From: Bacillota bacterium
GTDB lineage: Bacteria > Bacillota > Clostridia > Christensenellales > Aristaeellaceae
Length of the DNA: 64,000 bases
Assembly (NCBI GenBank): GCA_023425025.1
Contig: JAFADG010000012.1
Span: 62,001 to 126,000, forward strand
Direction: 5' to 3'
Shown here: positions 41,594-50,310 of the stretch, one piece after another
Position numbering within the stretch: the stretch's first letter is position 1
Layout of the letters: each line of letters begins with the position of its first letter
Translations under genes and position numbers: made by a program
The notes under the pieces: generated by a model
Told to the model about the DNA's origin: nothing
Databases searched by the model: none
Seen by the model: only the letters and a program-made list of their open reading frames with translations

Positions 41594-43009
41594 GTGTCCA
41601 ATCAACAGATCACGCTGGACGTAAACCATATGATGACCGATACCCTGGGCTTGCAGTATGGCATCGACGCAAGCCAGGTGGACGCGCTGGCCGGTTTTGC
41701 CGCAAAGGCGAACCAGGCGCTGCAGAAAAATCGCGGCACCGGCTGGCTGGGCTGGATGGAGCTGCCCTATAACCAGACTGAAATCATTGCCCAGGTGGAA
41801 AAGACGGCTGCCGACATCCGCAAGGATTTTGACACCTTTGTGGTGCTGGGCATCGGCGGATCGGCCCTGGGCCCCATCGCCGTGCAGCAGGCCCTGAATC
41901 ACCTTCGCTATAACGAGCTGCCCGATAGCAAGCGGAACGGCCCCAAGCTGTATGTGGAAGACAATATCGATCCGGAGCGGATGCAGTCGCTGTTGGACAT
42001 CATCGATGTCAAAAAGACCTGCTTTAACGTGATCACCAAGTCCGGCGCCACCGCCGAGACCATGAGCCAGTACCTGATCATCAGCGAGCTTTTGAAAAAG
42101 GAAGTGGGCGCCGGCTGGCAAAAGCACATTATTGCCACCACCGACGCCGAAAGGGGCAACCTGATCAAGCTGGCCAAAACGGAAGGCTTCCGCCTGTTCT
42201 ACATTCCTTCCGGCGTGGGCGGCCGCTTTTCCGAGCTGTGCCCCGTGGGCCTCTTGCCCGCGGCCGTGTGCGGCATTGACATCAAGAGCCTGATCGCCGG
42301 CGCTGCCGATATGGATGCCCGCTGCAAGAATGACGATGTGTGGCAGAACCCGGCTCTCCTAGAGGCGGTTTTGCAGTACATCGCCATGCAGGACATGGAC
42401 ACCAACGTTCAGGTGGTCATGCCTTATGCTGACAGCCTGAAATACATGGCCGACTGGTTCTGCCAGTTGTGGGCCGAATCCCTGGGCAAGAACGTCACCC
42501 GCAAGGGCATGGCGGTCAATGTGGGCCAGACGCCCACCAAGGCCCTGGGTGTTACCGACCAGCACAGCCAGCTGCAGCTGTACACCGAAGGTCCCTATGA
42601 CAAGATCATCACCTTCCTGAAGGTCGGCGCTTTCCGCAACGAGTCGCCCATTCCCCACGGCTGCGAGGAGTTCCCGGATGTGGCCTTCCTGGGCGGCAAG
42701 AGCCTAAACAAGCTGATCGCCGCGGAGCTCACCGGTACCGAATACGCCCTGTACCGGGCCGGCCGTATGAGTCAGGTAATCACTCTGCCTGAGGTCAACG
42801 CCCATACCATCGGCCAGCTTTTGTACTTCTTCCAGATGGCCACCGCCTACGCCGGCGAGTTGTTCGACATCGACGCTTTCAACCAGCCCGGTGTGGAGGA
42901 AAGCAAAATCGCCTCCTATGCGGTACTCGGCAATGAAAACGAAAAGTACGCAAAAAAGCGCCGGGAAATGACCGGCAAGCCTGAAGCAAAAAAGGAATAT
43001 ATACTGTAA
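41594..43009 (+). CDS. pgi: Glucose-6-phosphate isomerase
   Basis: A 471-residue glycolytic enzyme that interconverts glucose 6-phosphate and fructose 6-phosphate. SIS-domain phosphate-binding segments are visible: VVLGIGGSALGPIA, NVITKSGATAETMSQYL, VGGRFSELCPVGLLP, and GVTDQHSQLQLYTEGPYDK with its catalytic His. It starts with GTG at 41594 after GGGGGAAG. The gene stands alone, with its own promoter and a palindromic terminator after it. Confidence 0.96.
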   Translation: MSNQQITLDVNHMMTDTLGLQYGIDASQVDALAGFAAKANQALQKNRGTGWLGWMELPYNQTEIIAQVEKTAADIRKDFDTFVVLGIGGSALGPIAVQQALNHLRYNELPDSKRNGPKLYVEDNIDPERMQSLLDIIDVKKTCFNVITKSGATAETMSQYLIISELLKKEVGAGWQKHIIATTDAERGNLIKLAKTEGFRLFYIPSGVGGRFSELCPVGLLPAAVCGIDIKSLIAGAADMDARCKNDDVWQNPALLEAVLQYIAMQDMDTNVQVVMPYADSLKYMADWFCQLWAESLGKNVTRKGMAVNVGQTPTKALGVTDQHSQLQLYTEGPYDKIITFLKVGAFRNESPIPHGCEEFPDVAFLGGKSLNKLIAAELTGTEYALYRAGRMSQVITLPEVNAHTIGQLLYFFQMATAYAGELFDIDAFNQPGVEESKIASYAVLGNENEKYAKKRREMTGKPEAKKEYIL

Positions 43010-43015
43010 GTGAAA

Positions 43016-43053
43016 GCGGGGAGTGCTTCTTTTGAAAAAGGAGCACTCCCCGC
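43016..43053. terminator. Terminator / palindromic repeat between convergent genes
   Basis: GCGGGGAGTGCT and AGCACTCCCCGC enclose a CTTTTG/AAAAAG core. It probably serves pgi and the MFS gene. Confidence 0.75.
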
Positions 43054-43075
43054 ACACCTTAAGAAAGCTTTTTTG

Positions 43076-44344
43076 TCAAGTGTTACCGGCCGCCTGCTCT
43101 TGCCGCATGATCTGCGCAATTCCAAGCGCCACGGCGATTTCTGCCGCTACCAGGCAAAGGTTCATCGCCAAGGGAAGGAGTCGGCTGTACTGGGCGGCCT
43201 GGCCGGCGATCCAGCCGGCCGGGATGCTGACGAGCAGTATCCCGGCAAATATCAAGCTGTTGATGCGCGCCCGCTCCCCGCTGGGAATGGTCAGCGACAT
43301 CAGCGATTCGGTCACAGGTCCAAGCATGGCCAGCGCAAAAGCATCGCACGCGGCGGAGACGAACACGGCCCCTGATGCGGCTGCGCCCATCGGCAAAAGC
43401 GCCAGCAATACGATCAGCCCCAGTCCCTGCGCTAGAAAGCCCAGTAAAAGCGGGCGCCGGACCCGAAGAAGACTGATGCGCGGAGCGATCAGCAGGTACA
43501 CCAGCAGCGTGACAATCGCTTTGACCAGCGGGGAAACGGAAAGCGTGGAACTGCTTATCCCGTATTCAGCTGTAACAAACAGCGGCCAGAAATTTGCCTG
43601 AACCGTATTGAAGCAGGTCATGAGCACCATCAAAAGCAGGCACAGCAGCATGCGCTTTTGCCTGAGTGCCGCCAAAAAGGCAGGCCACCCGCCAAAGGAA
43701 AGGGCAAAGAGGGATCGGCCCCTGCACTCTTCTATACGCTGCTTGCCCATGCTGCTTTCGCTTGTCATGCGGTATTGAACAAGGAATTTCACTGTCATCA
43801 GCACCATGGCCGCCAGGTACAGCCCGCGCATGGCCGGGGCCAAGGCAAAGCGTTCGATGCATAGGCCGTAAAACGGCGAAAGAAAGCCTGCCAGCAGTCC
43901 CATGATGTTCAGGATTGTGTAGATGCTCACCAGCTGCTTCATATTTCCGTCTTCCACGATCATGCAGCTGAAGCTGTTTCCGGTGACACGCCACATGCTG
44001 TTAAAGGCGGCCGCAAGCACAAAAAGCCAATATCCCTGGGCAAACGCCCAGAGTGCGCAGGAAACGGTCCAACTCAACAGGCCGAATACCAGCATCGTTT
44101 TGCGTCGTCCGAACCGATCGATGATCGCGCCGGACAACAGTCCCCACACAAGCTGCATAGCAAGGCTCAAACTGGCGATGGCGCCGATTTGTGCGTCTTT
44201 GAGACCTGTTGCCGACATGTACAGGGATGCGAAAGGCAGGAAAAGATTATACGGAACCGCCCATAAGGGCTCAGTAAACACACAAGCCCTTTGATTGCCT
44301 TTCAGGGAACGCAAGGACGTATATAAGGCTTGAACAGCCCTCAT
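43076..44344 (-). CDS. MFS transporter
   Basis: A 422-residue major facilitator with twelve predicted helices. The cytoplasmic loop GAIIDRFGRRKTMLVFG after helix 2 is the family signature, and a second G-x-x-x-R-R-type loop lies at RISLLRVRRPLL. An N-terminal tail of 30 residues precedes helix 1. AAGGAG precedes the ATG. The leader of about 170 bases holds two short frames with ribosome binding sites, which suggests translational or attenuation-type regulation, as in some drug exporters. The substrate is unknown. Confidence 0.87.
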   Translation of the reverse strand: MRAVQALYTSLRSLKGNQRACVFTEPLWAVPYNLFLPFASLYMSATGLKDAQIGAIASLSLAMQLVWGLLSGAIIDRFGRRKTMLVFGLLSWTVSCALWAFAQGYWLFVLAAAFNSMWRVTGNSFSCMIVEDGNMKQLVSIYTILNIMGLLAGFLSPFYGLCIERFALAPAMRGLYLAAMVLMTVKFLVQYRMTSESSMGKQRIEECRGRSLFALSFGGWPAFLAALRQKRMLLCLLLMVLMTCFNTVQANFWPLFVTAEYGISSSTLSVSPLVKAIVTLLVYLLIAPRISLLRVRRPLLLGFLAQGLGLIVLLALLPMGAAASGAVFVSAACDAFALAMLGPVTESLMSLTIPSGERARINSLIFAGILLVSIPAGWIAGQAAQYSRLLPLAMNLCLVAAEIAVALGIAQIMRQEQAAGNT

Positions 44345-44347
44345 GTT

Positions 44348-44377
44348 TCAAAACTCCTTTTTTGTTTTAAATGGCAT
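44348..44377 (-). CDS. Possible 9-residue leader ORF before the MFS gene
   Basis: The frame MPFKTKKEF starts three bases after AAAGGAG and ends three bases before the MFS start. Its last codons contain the MFS ribosome binding site, so translating it would affect access to that site. The close spacing of its own site is a weakness. Confidence 0.3.
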   Translation of the reverse strand: MPFKTKKEF

Positions 44378-44471
44378 CAGCTCCTTTCTGAACATCTTGA
44401 CCGGCTGGGAATATCGTGGCGCTGTATTGCCGTATCGGAACACGGCATAGGATTGCCTTCTTCACAGGCAT
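44367..44471 (-). CDS. Possible 34-residue leader ORF before the MFS gene
   Basis: The frame begins MPVKKAILCRVPIRQYSA, ten bases after AGGAG, and stops TAA at 44369-44367, inside the leader of the MFS gene. It overlaps the 9-codon frame. No similarity is recognised; it may be a leader peptide or chance. Confidence 0.35.
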   Translation of the reverse strand: MPVKKAILCRVPIRQYSATIFPAGQDVQKGADAI

Positions 44472-44518
44472 AACGTCACTGCTCCTTGCTTGCATAAATT
44501 ACGTACACAATTTTGTTC

Positions 44519-44547
44519 ATCATATAGGATGCGGCGTGGATTGTCAA
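44519..44547 (-). promoter_or_regulatory. Promoter of the MFS gene
   Basis: On the minus strand TTGACA (44547-44542), a 17-base spacer and TATGAT (44524-44519). The transcript has a leader of about 170 bases. Confidence 0.7.
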
Positions 44548-44564
44548 ATTGCCGACGCGGCGGC

Positions 44565-44609
44565 AATAAAAAACGGGGATGGCTCCGCTTTGTGGAAGCC
44601 ATCCCCGTT
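44565..44609 (-). terminator. Terminator of the acetate transporter gene
   Basis: AACGGGGATGGCT pairs with AGCCATCCCCGTT (44572-44609). The minus strand then runs into TTTTTTATT. It lies seven bases after the stop. Confidence 0.85.
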
Positions 44610-44615
44610 GCATGC

Positions 44616-45179
44616 TTACAGCGGCAAAACCTTTTTCCCAAACTCCCCGTTGATGATCTGCGCCGCGCTAGAGTAGATGGCGGAAAGTCCGCAGAATATG
44701 CCAACGATTCCGGCCACGGTCTTGACCGCGTGTGCGCCGGTAAAATCACCGATGGCCAGCAGTATGAAAAGAATGGTCAGCGAGCCGAACACTACCTGCG
44801 TCGCCCGGTTGTGTTTGAGCGTGCCGACAAACATCACAAAAGTAAAAAGGCCCCACAGTAAAAGGTAAAAGCCTACGGAGGTCGCGTCGGCCGCCTGAAG
44901 GTTGGCGACAGGGTTGGCCCATATCACAATCAGCGACCACCAGAAGAAACCGTACGCCGTGAAGGCCGTCGCGACAAAGGTGTTGCCCTTTTTAAACTCC
45001 ATAACGCCGGCGATGATCTGCGCCGCGCCGCCCAGCGCAAAGCCCATGGCAACGATTACGATGGACAGGGGAAGAAGGCCGGCATTGTGCAGGTTCAAAA
45101 GCACGGTGGTCATGCCGAATCCCAGCAGGCCCAGCGGGGCGGGATTGGCGATCGGGTTTTTCTGTTCCGGCAAGCTCAT
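44616..45179 (-). CDS. SatP/GPR1-FUN34-YaaH family acetate transporter
   Basis: A 187-residue membrane protein of six short helices. The N-terminal signature NPAPLGLLGFGMTTVLLNLHN is diagnostic of the AceTr family, which carries acetate and succinate with protons or through a hexameric channel. GGGAGG lies before the ATG at 45179; the longer open frame begins too far upstream. It is a single gene with its own promoter and terminator, suiting an anaerobe that excretes or recovers acetate. Confidence 0.93.
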   Translation of the reverse strand: MSLPEQKNPIANPAPLGLLGFGMTTVLLNLHNAGLLPLSIVIVAMGFALGGAAQIIAGVMEFKKGNTFVATAFTAYGFFWWSLIVIWANPVANLQAADATSVGFYLLLWGLFTFVMFVGTLKHNRATQVVFGSLTILFILLAIGDFTGAHAVKTVAGIVGIFCGLSAIYSSAAQIINGEFGKKVLPL

Positions 45180-45241
45180 GATAAGTCCTCCCATATAAAT
45201 GAATACGTTACACGCGGCCGGATTTGGCCGCACAATTGGTG

Positions 45242-45270
45242 ATTATACCATGCAAAACGGCGGTCGGCAA
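45242..45270 (-). promoter_or_regulatory. Promoter of the acetate transporter gene
   Basis: On the minus strand TTGCCG (45270-45265), a 17-base spacer and TGGTATAAT (extended -10, TATAAT 45247-45242). Confidence 0.7.
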
Positions 45271-45385
45271 TCAAAAAAAGAGGAGCCGCGCGCCTCATAT
45301 GGATGGCATGTTTGCATTCCCTGCAGCCGGTATGCGGCACTCGTTGTATATGGTAGAATAAGGGAAAAAGCAGAAGGAGATACAT

Positions 45386-45760
45386 ATGAAGAAGCTGACG
45401 GCGCAGGCGATTTTGGAAATCAGGCTATGGATGCACAGGAACGCCAGGCCAGTCGATTTGGCGGTGTGGCAATACCACTTTGAGGGCGGCAGCGCCGATG
45501 CGGTTTTGAAGGAGCTGACCTATTACCAAAACGCGGACGGCGGGTTTGGCAGCGCATTGGAGCCGGATTGCTGGAATCCTGATTCCTCGCCCTACACCAC
45601 GCTGCAGGCGATCCGGATTCTGCTGGCCATAGGCTGTGGCGACAGAAATCAGCCCGTGATAAAGGAAGCGTTCCGCTACCTTACGGAATGTCCCCCACCA
45701 GCGGGAGTACGGTTGGCTTTTCAGCATTCCCTCCAATGAGATGGCCGGACCGATCGGAAA
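45386..45760 (+). pseudogene. Truncated prenyltransferase/terpene cyclase-like gene
   Basis: The 117-codon frame encodes the start of an alpha-toroid protein: NARPVDLAVWQYHFEGGSAD, YYQNADGGFGSALEPDCWNP and SSPYTTLQAIRILL. Related proteins run to about 270-300 residues. Near 45690 the reading appears to slip: the other plus-strand frame gives REYGWLFSIPSNEM, which fits the expected continuation better. After that no family similarity is visible. A one-base frameshift plus a 3' deletion is the likely history. AGAAGGAG precedes the ATG, so a short product may still be made. Confidence 0.65.
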
Positions 45761-45931
45761 GCCCCTTGGTCGCGTCCGAAGACGCGAAGCCTCTTTGAAT
45801 GAAAATATACAATATATGGAGTTAATACGACAGCTTCCGCTGCTTGTACACATGTTTTCCCGGGGTGTTCCTATCCGGTAGGTTTTGTGTTATATTGTAG
45901 CCAAAGCGATGGGCAGGAGAATGAGAAAAGC

Positions 45932-47557
45932 ATGTACCGACTGATGCTGGTGGATGACGAGCCGGAAATCCGCGATGGCTTGCAGGAGATTATCCAGTGG
46001 GAGCAGGAAGGCTTCCAAGTCGTTGGCGTGGCGGAAAACGGGCTGGAAGCCTTGCAGGTGGCGCAGGCCGTTTCGCCGGACCTGGTGGTGACAGACATCC
46101 GTATGCCCTTTATGGATGGGCTGGAAATGGCGCGCCGCATGCGCAAAATGCTGCCTACGGTGCAGTTTGTGGTGCTCAGCGGCTATGACGAGTTTGACTA
46201 CGCCCGCCAGGCCATACAGATACAGATCAAGGACTATGTATTAAAGCCCATCTCCTCCGACGAGTTTGTGCAGGTGCTGCGCCGGGTGAAGAGCCATTTG
46301 GATGAGGACTTTGCCCAGCGCAGCGACGTGAAAACCTTACGGGAGCATTTGAAAAGCAGCCTGCCGGTACTGCGGGAGCTGCTGCTTACATCCCTGCTCA
46401 GCGGCGGTATTTCCCAGCAGGAGGCGGTTTTGAGCGCCTGCCGGTATGATCTTGCCATCGAAAGCCCCCGCTATGCCGTGGCGCTGCTTCGCATCGGCGG
46501 CATCGCGTCCATGAAAGCGGACCATGATCTTGGCAGCGATCCGGAGCTTTTGCGCTTTGCTGTCCTGAACATTGTGGAAGAGGTATTGAAGGACAGCCTT
46601 TTTTGCCATGTGTTTCATTACAATGGGCTCATCGCCGTTTTGTTTCTGCTCCGGGAGGAGGAGTACCAGCCCTTTTCCCAGGTGATGGAGGTATTGGAGA
46701 CGGCGCGCCAGACGGTGCTTCGGTACCTGGACTGTATGACGGCCGCCGGCGTCAGTAACCCTTGCGAGCAGCTTGCGCAATTGCACCACGCCGCCCAGCA
46801 GGCCGCCTCCGCCCTGGACCAGTCGGCCCTGATCGAGGACGGCCAGGTGCTGGCCATCGCCGATGTGGAGCCGGGCAGCGCCAGGCAGTTTGCCGCGGAG
46901 GAAATGACGCTTCGGGCGCTTTCCAACAGCATCAAGCTGGGTAACACCGGGGAAGCGGAGGAGATTGTTCATCAATTGATGGAGGAGGCAAGAAGGTCCA
47001 AGGCCGCCTTCCGGGATTATCAGGTGTACCTGCTGGAAATCTTTCTGGCCATCATCCGCACCGGCCGCGACATGGAGGTGGAGTGGGCCGAGCAGCGGGA
47101 CGGCGGGCCTGTTTCCCTGGAAAGCATGCTGAAAAGCCGCGACCTGGAGGAGACCGAGAGCATGCTTTGCGCCCTGTGCCGCCAGCTGACCGGCTCCATA
47201 CGGGATACGCGGCTGGAATCGGGCAAGCTGCTGGTGCAGCAGGCGGTGGAGTATGTAAACGCCCGCTATCACATGAGCGACGTCACCCTGGAAAAGGTGT
47301 GCCGGCATTTGCATATCAGCGCGGCCTACTTCAGCACGCTGTTCAAAAAGGAAATGAAAAAGACCTTCCACCAATACCTGATCGAGCTGCGCATGGACAA
47401 GGCCATGACGCTGCTCATCGGCAGCGATTTAAAGACCGCCGATATCTCCCTGCAGGTGGGCCTTGGCGATCCCAGCTATTTCAGCTATTCCTTTAAAAAA
47501 CACTTTGGCATATCCCCTTCCCAGGCCAGGAAGACCCAAAGGGGGGACAGGCCATGA
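45932..47557 (+). CDS. YesN-like response regulator, AraC-type output
   Basis: A 541-residue response regulator. The receiver domain has DDEPE at residues 8-12, phospho-acceptor D55 in VVTDIRMPFMDG and K in DYVLKPIS. A middle region of about 270 residues separates it from the C-terminal AraC/XylS double helix-turn-helix (LEKVCRHLHISAAYFSTLFKKEMKKTFHQYL and SYFSYSFKKHFGISPSQARK). Such regulators control sugar uptake operons. The start at 45932 gives a standard receiver; AGGAG lies 12 bases upstream. It overlaps the kinase start by four bases (ATGA). Confidence 0.93.
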   Translation: MYRLMLVDDEPEIRDGLQEIIQWEQEGFQVVGVAENGLEALQVAQAVSPDLVVTDIRMPFMDGLEMARRMRKMLPTVQFVVLSGYDEFDYARQAIQIQIKDYVLKPISSDEFVQVLRRVKSHLDEDFAQRSDVKTLREHLKSSLPVLRELLLTSLLSGGISQQEAVLSACRYDLAIESPRYAVALLRIGGIASMKADHDLGSDPELLRFAVLNIVEEVLKDSLFCHVFHYNGLIAVLFLLREEEYQPFSQVMEVLETARQTVLRYLDCMTAAGVSNPCEQLAQLHHAAQQAASALDQSALIEDGQVLAIADVEPGSARQFAAEEMTLRALSNSIKLGNTGEAEEIVHQLMEEARRSKAAFRDYQVYLLEIFLAIIRTGRDMEVEWAEQRDGGPVSLESMLKSRDLEETESMLCALCRQLTGSIRDTRLESGKLLVQQAVEYVNARYHMSDVTLEKVCRHLHISAAYFSTLFKKEMKKTFHQYLIELRMDKAMTLLIGSDLKTADISLQVGLGDPSYFSYSFKKHFGISPSQARKTQRGDRP

Positions 47558-49302
47558 GGTGGCCGTTCGGGCGCAAAGCGGAAGGCAACAGCCTGCAGAT
47601 GGTCATCACCGGCTTTTTCATGGGCGGGATGGCCCTGCTTTTGCTGTTTGTAAGCGTCAGCCTGGTGACCCGCCTTTCTCATATATTGGAGGAGAATGCC
47701 ATGAACCGTACGCGCCAGACGGTGGACCAGGGCAACGCCAGCCTGGGCGTGTATGTCAGCGGCATGCTGGAAACCATGGATTACCTGGGCAACCTGGTCA
47801 GCGTATCTTCTGATGTGACCGTGCCGGAGCTCAAAGAGGACATGGCGTTTTTGCAAAAGAGCCGCAAGGACGTGGCGGCCATGGCGCTGTTTTCTCCCGA
47901 GGGGGAGCTGCTCTCCGGCACCGCCGGCAAGCTGGCCAAGCCCGCCGCGGAGGTAAAGGCCTATAGCTGGTTTCAAAAGCCCCGGCAGTCCGGCACCACG
48001 GCGGTCTTCTTTTCCTCGCCATATGTGCAAAACATATTCGCCGGGCAGTACGCCTGGATCATCACGCTAAGCCGGGCGGTGGAGTATCGGCGGGACGGCG
48101 TGCGGGAAACGGGCGTACTGATGGCCGACTTTGCCTTCAGCGCCATCACTAGCCTGTGCGAAAACATCAGCCTGGGCGAAAGCGGCTATGTGTATCTGGT
48201 GGATACCAAGACGGAGATCGTATACCACCCCCAGCAGCAATTGATTTACGCCGGGCTGAAAACGGAGAACCTGGACGCCGTCCGGGAGCAGGTCTTCGGC
48301 CGGTGCCGTGACACGCTGGACGGCCGGGAGCGGCTTTTGACCATTACGACGGTGGATTACACCCGCTGGCGCATGGTGGGTGTGGCGTATCTGGATGAGA
48401 TCCTTTCCATACAGCCGGAGCTTTTCCGCGTGACCATCGCCATACTGATCGCCGGCGCGCTGCTGGCGATGGTGATCGCCATCCTGTCCGCGGTGCACGT
48501 GTCCACCCCTATCAGCCAGTTGGAGAAGATCATGGCCAAAGTGGAGGCCGGCAACATGGAGGTTTGCATCCAGGAGCAGGGCTTTGCGGAAATCCGGTCC
48601 CTGAGCCGCACGTTCAACCATATGCTTTCCCGCATTCGCAGGCTGATGGAGCAGATCGTGCACGAGCAGGAAATAAAGCGCCTGCATGAGCTGAACGCGC
48701 TGCAAGCGCAAATCAACCCCCACTTTTTGTACAACACTTTGGATTCCATTGTGTGGATGGAGGAACGGGGCCGCAGCCGGGAGGCCATCGTCATGGTCAC
48801 GGCCCTGGCCAGGCTGTTCCGCATCTCCATCAGCAAGGGCCGCAACATCATCACCGTTGGGGAAGAGCTGGAGCATGTGCGCAACTACCTGATCATACAG
48901 AAGATGCGCTTCAAGAACAAGTTTGACTATGTGATCGACGCCCAGGAGGAAACGCTGGATCTGCGTACCATCAAGCTGATCGTGCAGCCCATTGTGGAAA
49001 ACGCCATCCAGCACGGCCTGGAGGAATATTCCGTGGAGGAGGGCCTGGTTGCGATCAGCGCTTATATGGAGGGGGATACGCTGGTTTTTAAGGTCAAGGA
49101 CAACGGCGCGGGCATGTCGCCCCAGCAGGTGGCCGGCATTTTGAACGCCACCCCCGGCGGCTCGGGCATCGGCGTCAAAAACGTGCACGAGCGCATACAG
49201 CTGACCTTTGGCCGGGAGTACGGCCTTATCATCAACAGCGTGCAGGACGAGGGCACCGAGGTCTTGATCCGCCTGCCGGGCAGAAGGGAGGGGATGGAGT
49301 GA
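47554..49302 (+). CDS. YesM-like sensor histidine kinase
   Basis: A 582-residue membrane kinase. The first membrane helix lies near residues 18-40, an extracellular sensor domain of about 245 residues follows (Cache-like, with SGYVYLVDTKTEIVYHPQ), then the second helix near 290-312 and a HAMP domain. The His_kinase domain has the phospho-acceptor His near residue 390 (AQINPHFLYNTLDS), then an ATPase domain with PIVENAIQHGLE, DNGAGM and GIGVKNVHERI. It is coupled by four-base overlaps to the regulator before it and the binding protein after it. Confidence 0.94.
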   Translation: MRWPFGRKAEGNSLQMVITGFFMGGMALLLLFVSVSLVTRLSHILEENAMNRTRQTVDQGNASLGVYVSGMLETMDYLGNLVSVSSDVTVPELKEDMAFLQKSRKDVAAMALFSPEGELLSGTAGKLAKPAAEVKAYSWFQKPRQSGTTAVFFSSPYVQNIFAGQYAWIITLSRAVEYRRDGVRETGVLMADFAFSAITSLCENISLGESGYVYLVDTKTEIVYHPQQQLIYAGLKTENLDAVREQVFGRCRDTLDGRERLLTITTVDYTRWRMVGVAYLDEILSIQPELFRVTIAILIAGALLAMVIAILSAVHVSTPISQLEKIMAKVEAGNMEVCIQEQGFAEIRSLSRTFNHMLSRIRRLMEQIVHEQEIKRLHELNALQAQINPHFLYNTLDSIVWMEERGRSREAIVMVTALARLFRISISKGRNIITVGEELEHVRNYLIIQKMRFKNKFDYVIDAQEETLDLRTIKLIVQPIVENAIQHGLEEYSVEEGLVAISAYMEGDTLVFKVKDNGAGMSPQQVAGILNATPGGSGIGVKNVHERIQLTFGREYGLIINSVQDEGTEVLIRLPGRREGME

Positions 49303-50264
49303 GAAAGCATGTCATCGTTTCCATCCTCTGCGTTTTGCTGGCGGTGCTGACCCTGATCTGGGGCCTGACGCCCATTACCAGTACCCATACCCAGGTATCG
49401 GGGGGCACCGTTGCCCTTTTGCTGGATACCGACATCGGCGCCGGCGCGCTGCAGATGAAGCAGGGCGCCAAGCAGGCCGCCAAGGAGCAGAAGGTGGAGC
49501 TGATCACCGCCACTGCCGATTATTCCGCCAACGCCGCCCAAAGCCAGGCGGACCTAATGATGCAATTGCTTTCGCGCAATGTGAAGGCGGTGCTGCTGGT
49601 GCCGGTGCAGGGGGCCGATCTGTCAGAGCCTTTAAAGGAAGCGGAAAGGCGCAAGGTGCCGGTTTTGACGCTGGGCGAAACGCCCATTCTTGGGGGAACC
49701 GCCTGCACCATCAGCGCCAACCATGAGGAGGCGGGCGCTTTGGCCGCCCAGGCGCTTTTGGACCGATTGACGGTGCCGGGCCGGGCGCTGCTGCTGACAG
49801 GAGACGCTGCGGACGACGCGGCGGCCCTTCGCAAAAAGGGCACCATGAAGGTGCTGGAAGGCAAGAGTGATTTTCAGGTTTTGCGGGAAGCCTCCCTGGA
49901 CGGCAAATCGCCTGACGATGTGCTGGCTATACTGCAAAGCAGCCGGGAGATCAACTGCATCCTGGCGCTTACCGGGAACGCGACGGAAACCTGTGCCCTG
50001 GCCATGGGCCGCTATGCGATGGATATTCCCCTGGTGGGTATGGATTGCGGGCAGAACCGCAACCTGTACCTGGAAAACGGCCAGGTGGACGCCATGGTGC
50101 TGGGCATGCCCTTTGCCATGGGGTACCTTGGGGTGCAATTCGCCATGCAGGCGCTGTCGGGCAAGGATATTCCCGACTGGTACTTTACCGAAAGCCGCGT
50201 CATCGACAACGAAAACATGTACTTGCCGGAAAACCAGAAGCTGGCTTTCCCGCTTTTGCAGTAA
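49299..50264 (+). CDS. Anchored periplasmic sugar-binding-like protein
   Basis: A 321-residue protein of the ribose/galactose-binding family (Peripla_BP_4). A single N-terminal hydrophobic helix (VSILCVLLAVLTLIWGL) has no clear cleavage site or lipobox, so it probably stays as an anchor. The mature part follows the family: GGTVALLLDTDIGAGALQMK, LLSRNVKAVLLVPVQGADL, ILALTGNATETCALAM and MDCGQNRNLYLENGQVDAMV. The GTG start overlaps the kinase stop (GTGA). Together with the kinase and regulator it probably forms a sugar-sensing complex, in which the binding protein presents sugar to the kinase, rather than a transport component. Confidence 0.88.
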   Translation: MRKHVIVSILCVLLAVLTLIWGLTPITSTHTQVSGGTVALLLDTDIGAGALQMKQGAKQAAKEQKVELITATADYSANAAQSQADLMMQLLSRNVKAVLLVPVQGADLSEPLKEAERRKVPVLTLGETPILGGTACTISANHEEAGALAAQALLDRLTVPGRALLLTGDAADDAAALRKKGTMKVLEGKSDFQVLREASLDGKSPDDVLAILQSSREINCILALTGNATETCALAMGRYAMDIPLVGMDCGQNRNLYLENGQVDAMVLGMPFAMGYLGVQFAMQALSGKDIPDWYFTESRVIDNENMYLPENQKLAFPLLQ

Positions 50265-50310
50265 TTTGCTTTTGAAACAACATTGCAAAGGATACAAGGA
50301 GGATGATTCG

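Noticed and set aside
43024..43601. Plus-strand frame of 192 codons antisense to the MFS gene
   Set aside because: It is Ser/Ala-rich antisense of membrane helices and begins in a terminator palindrome.
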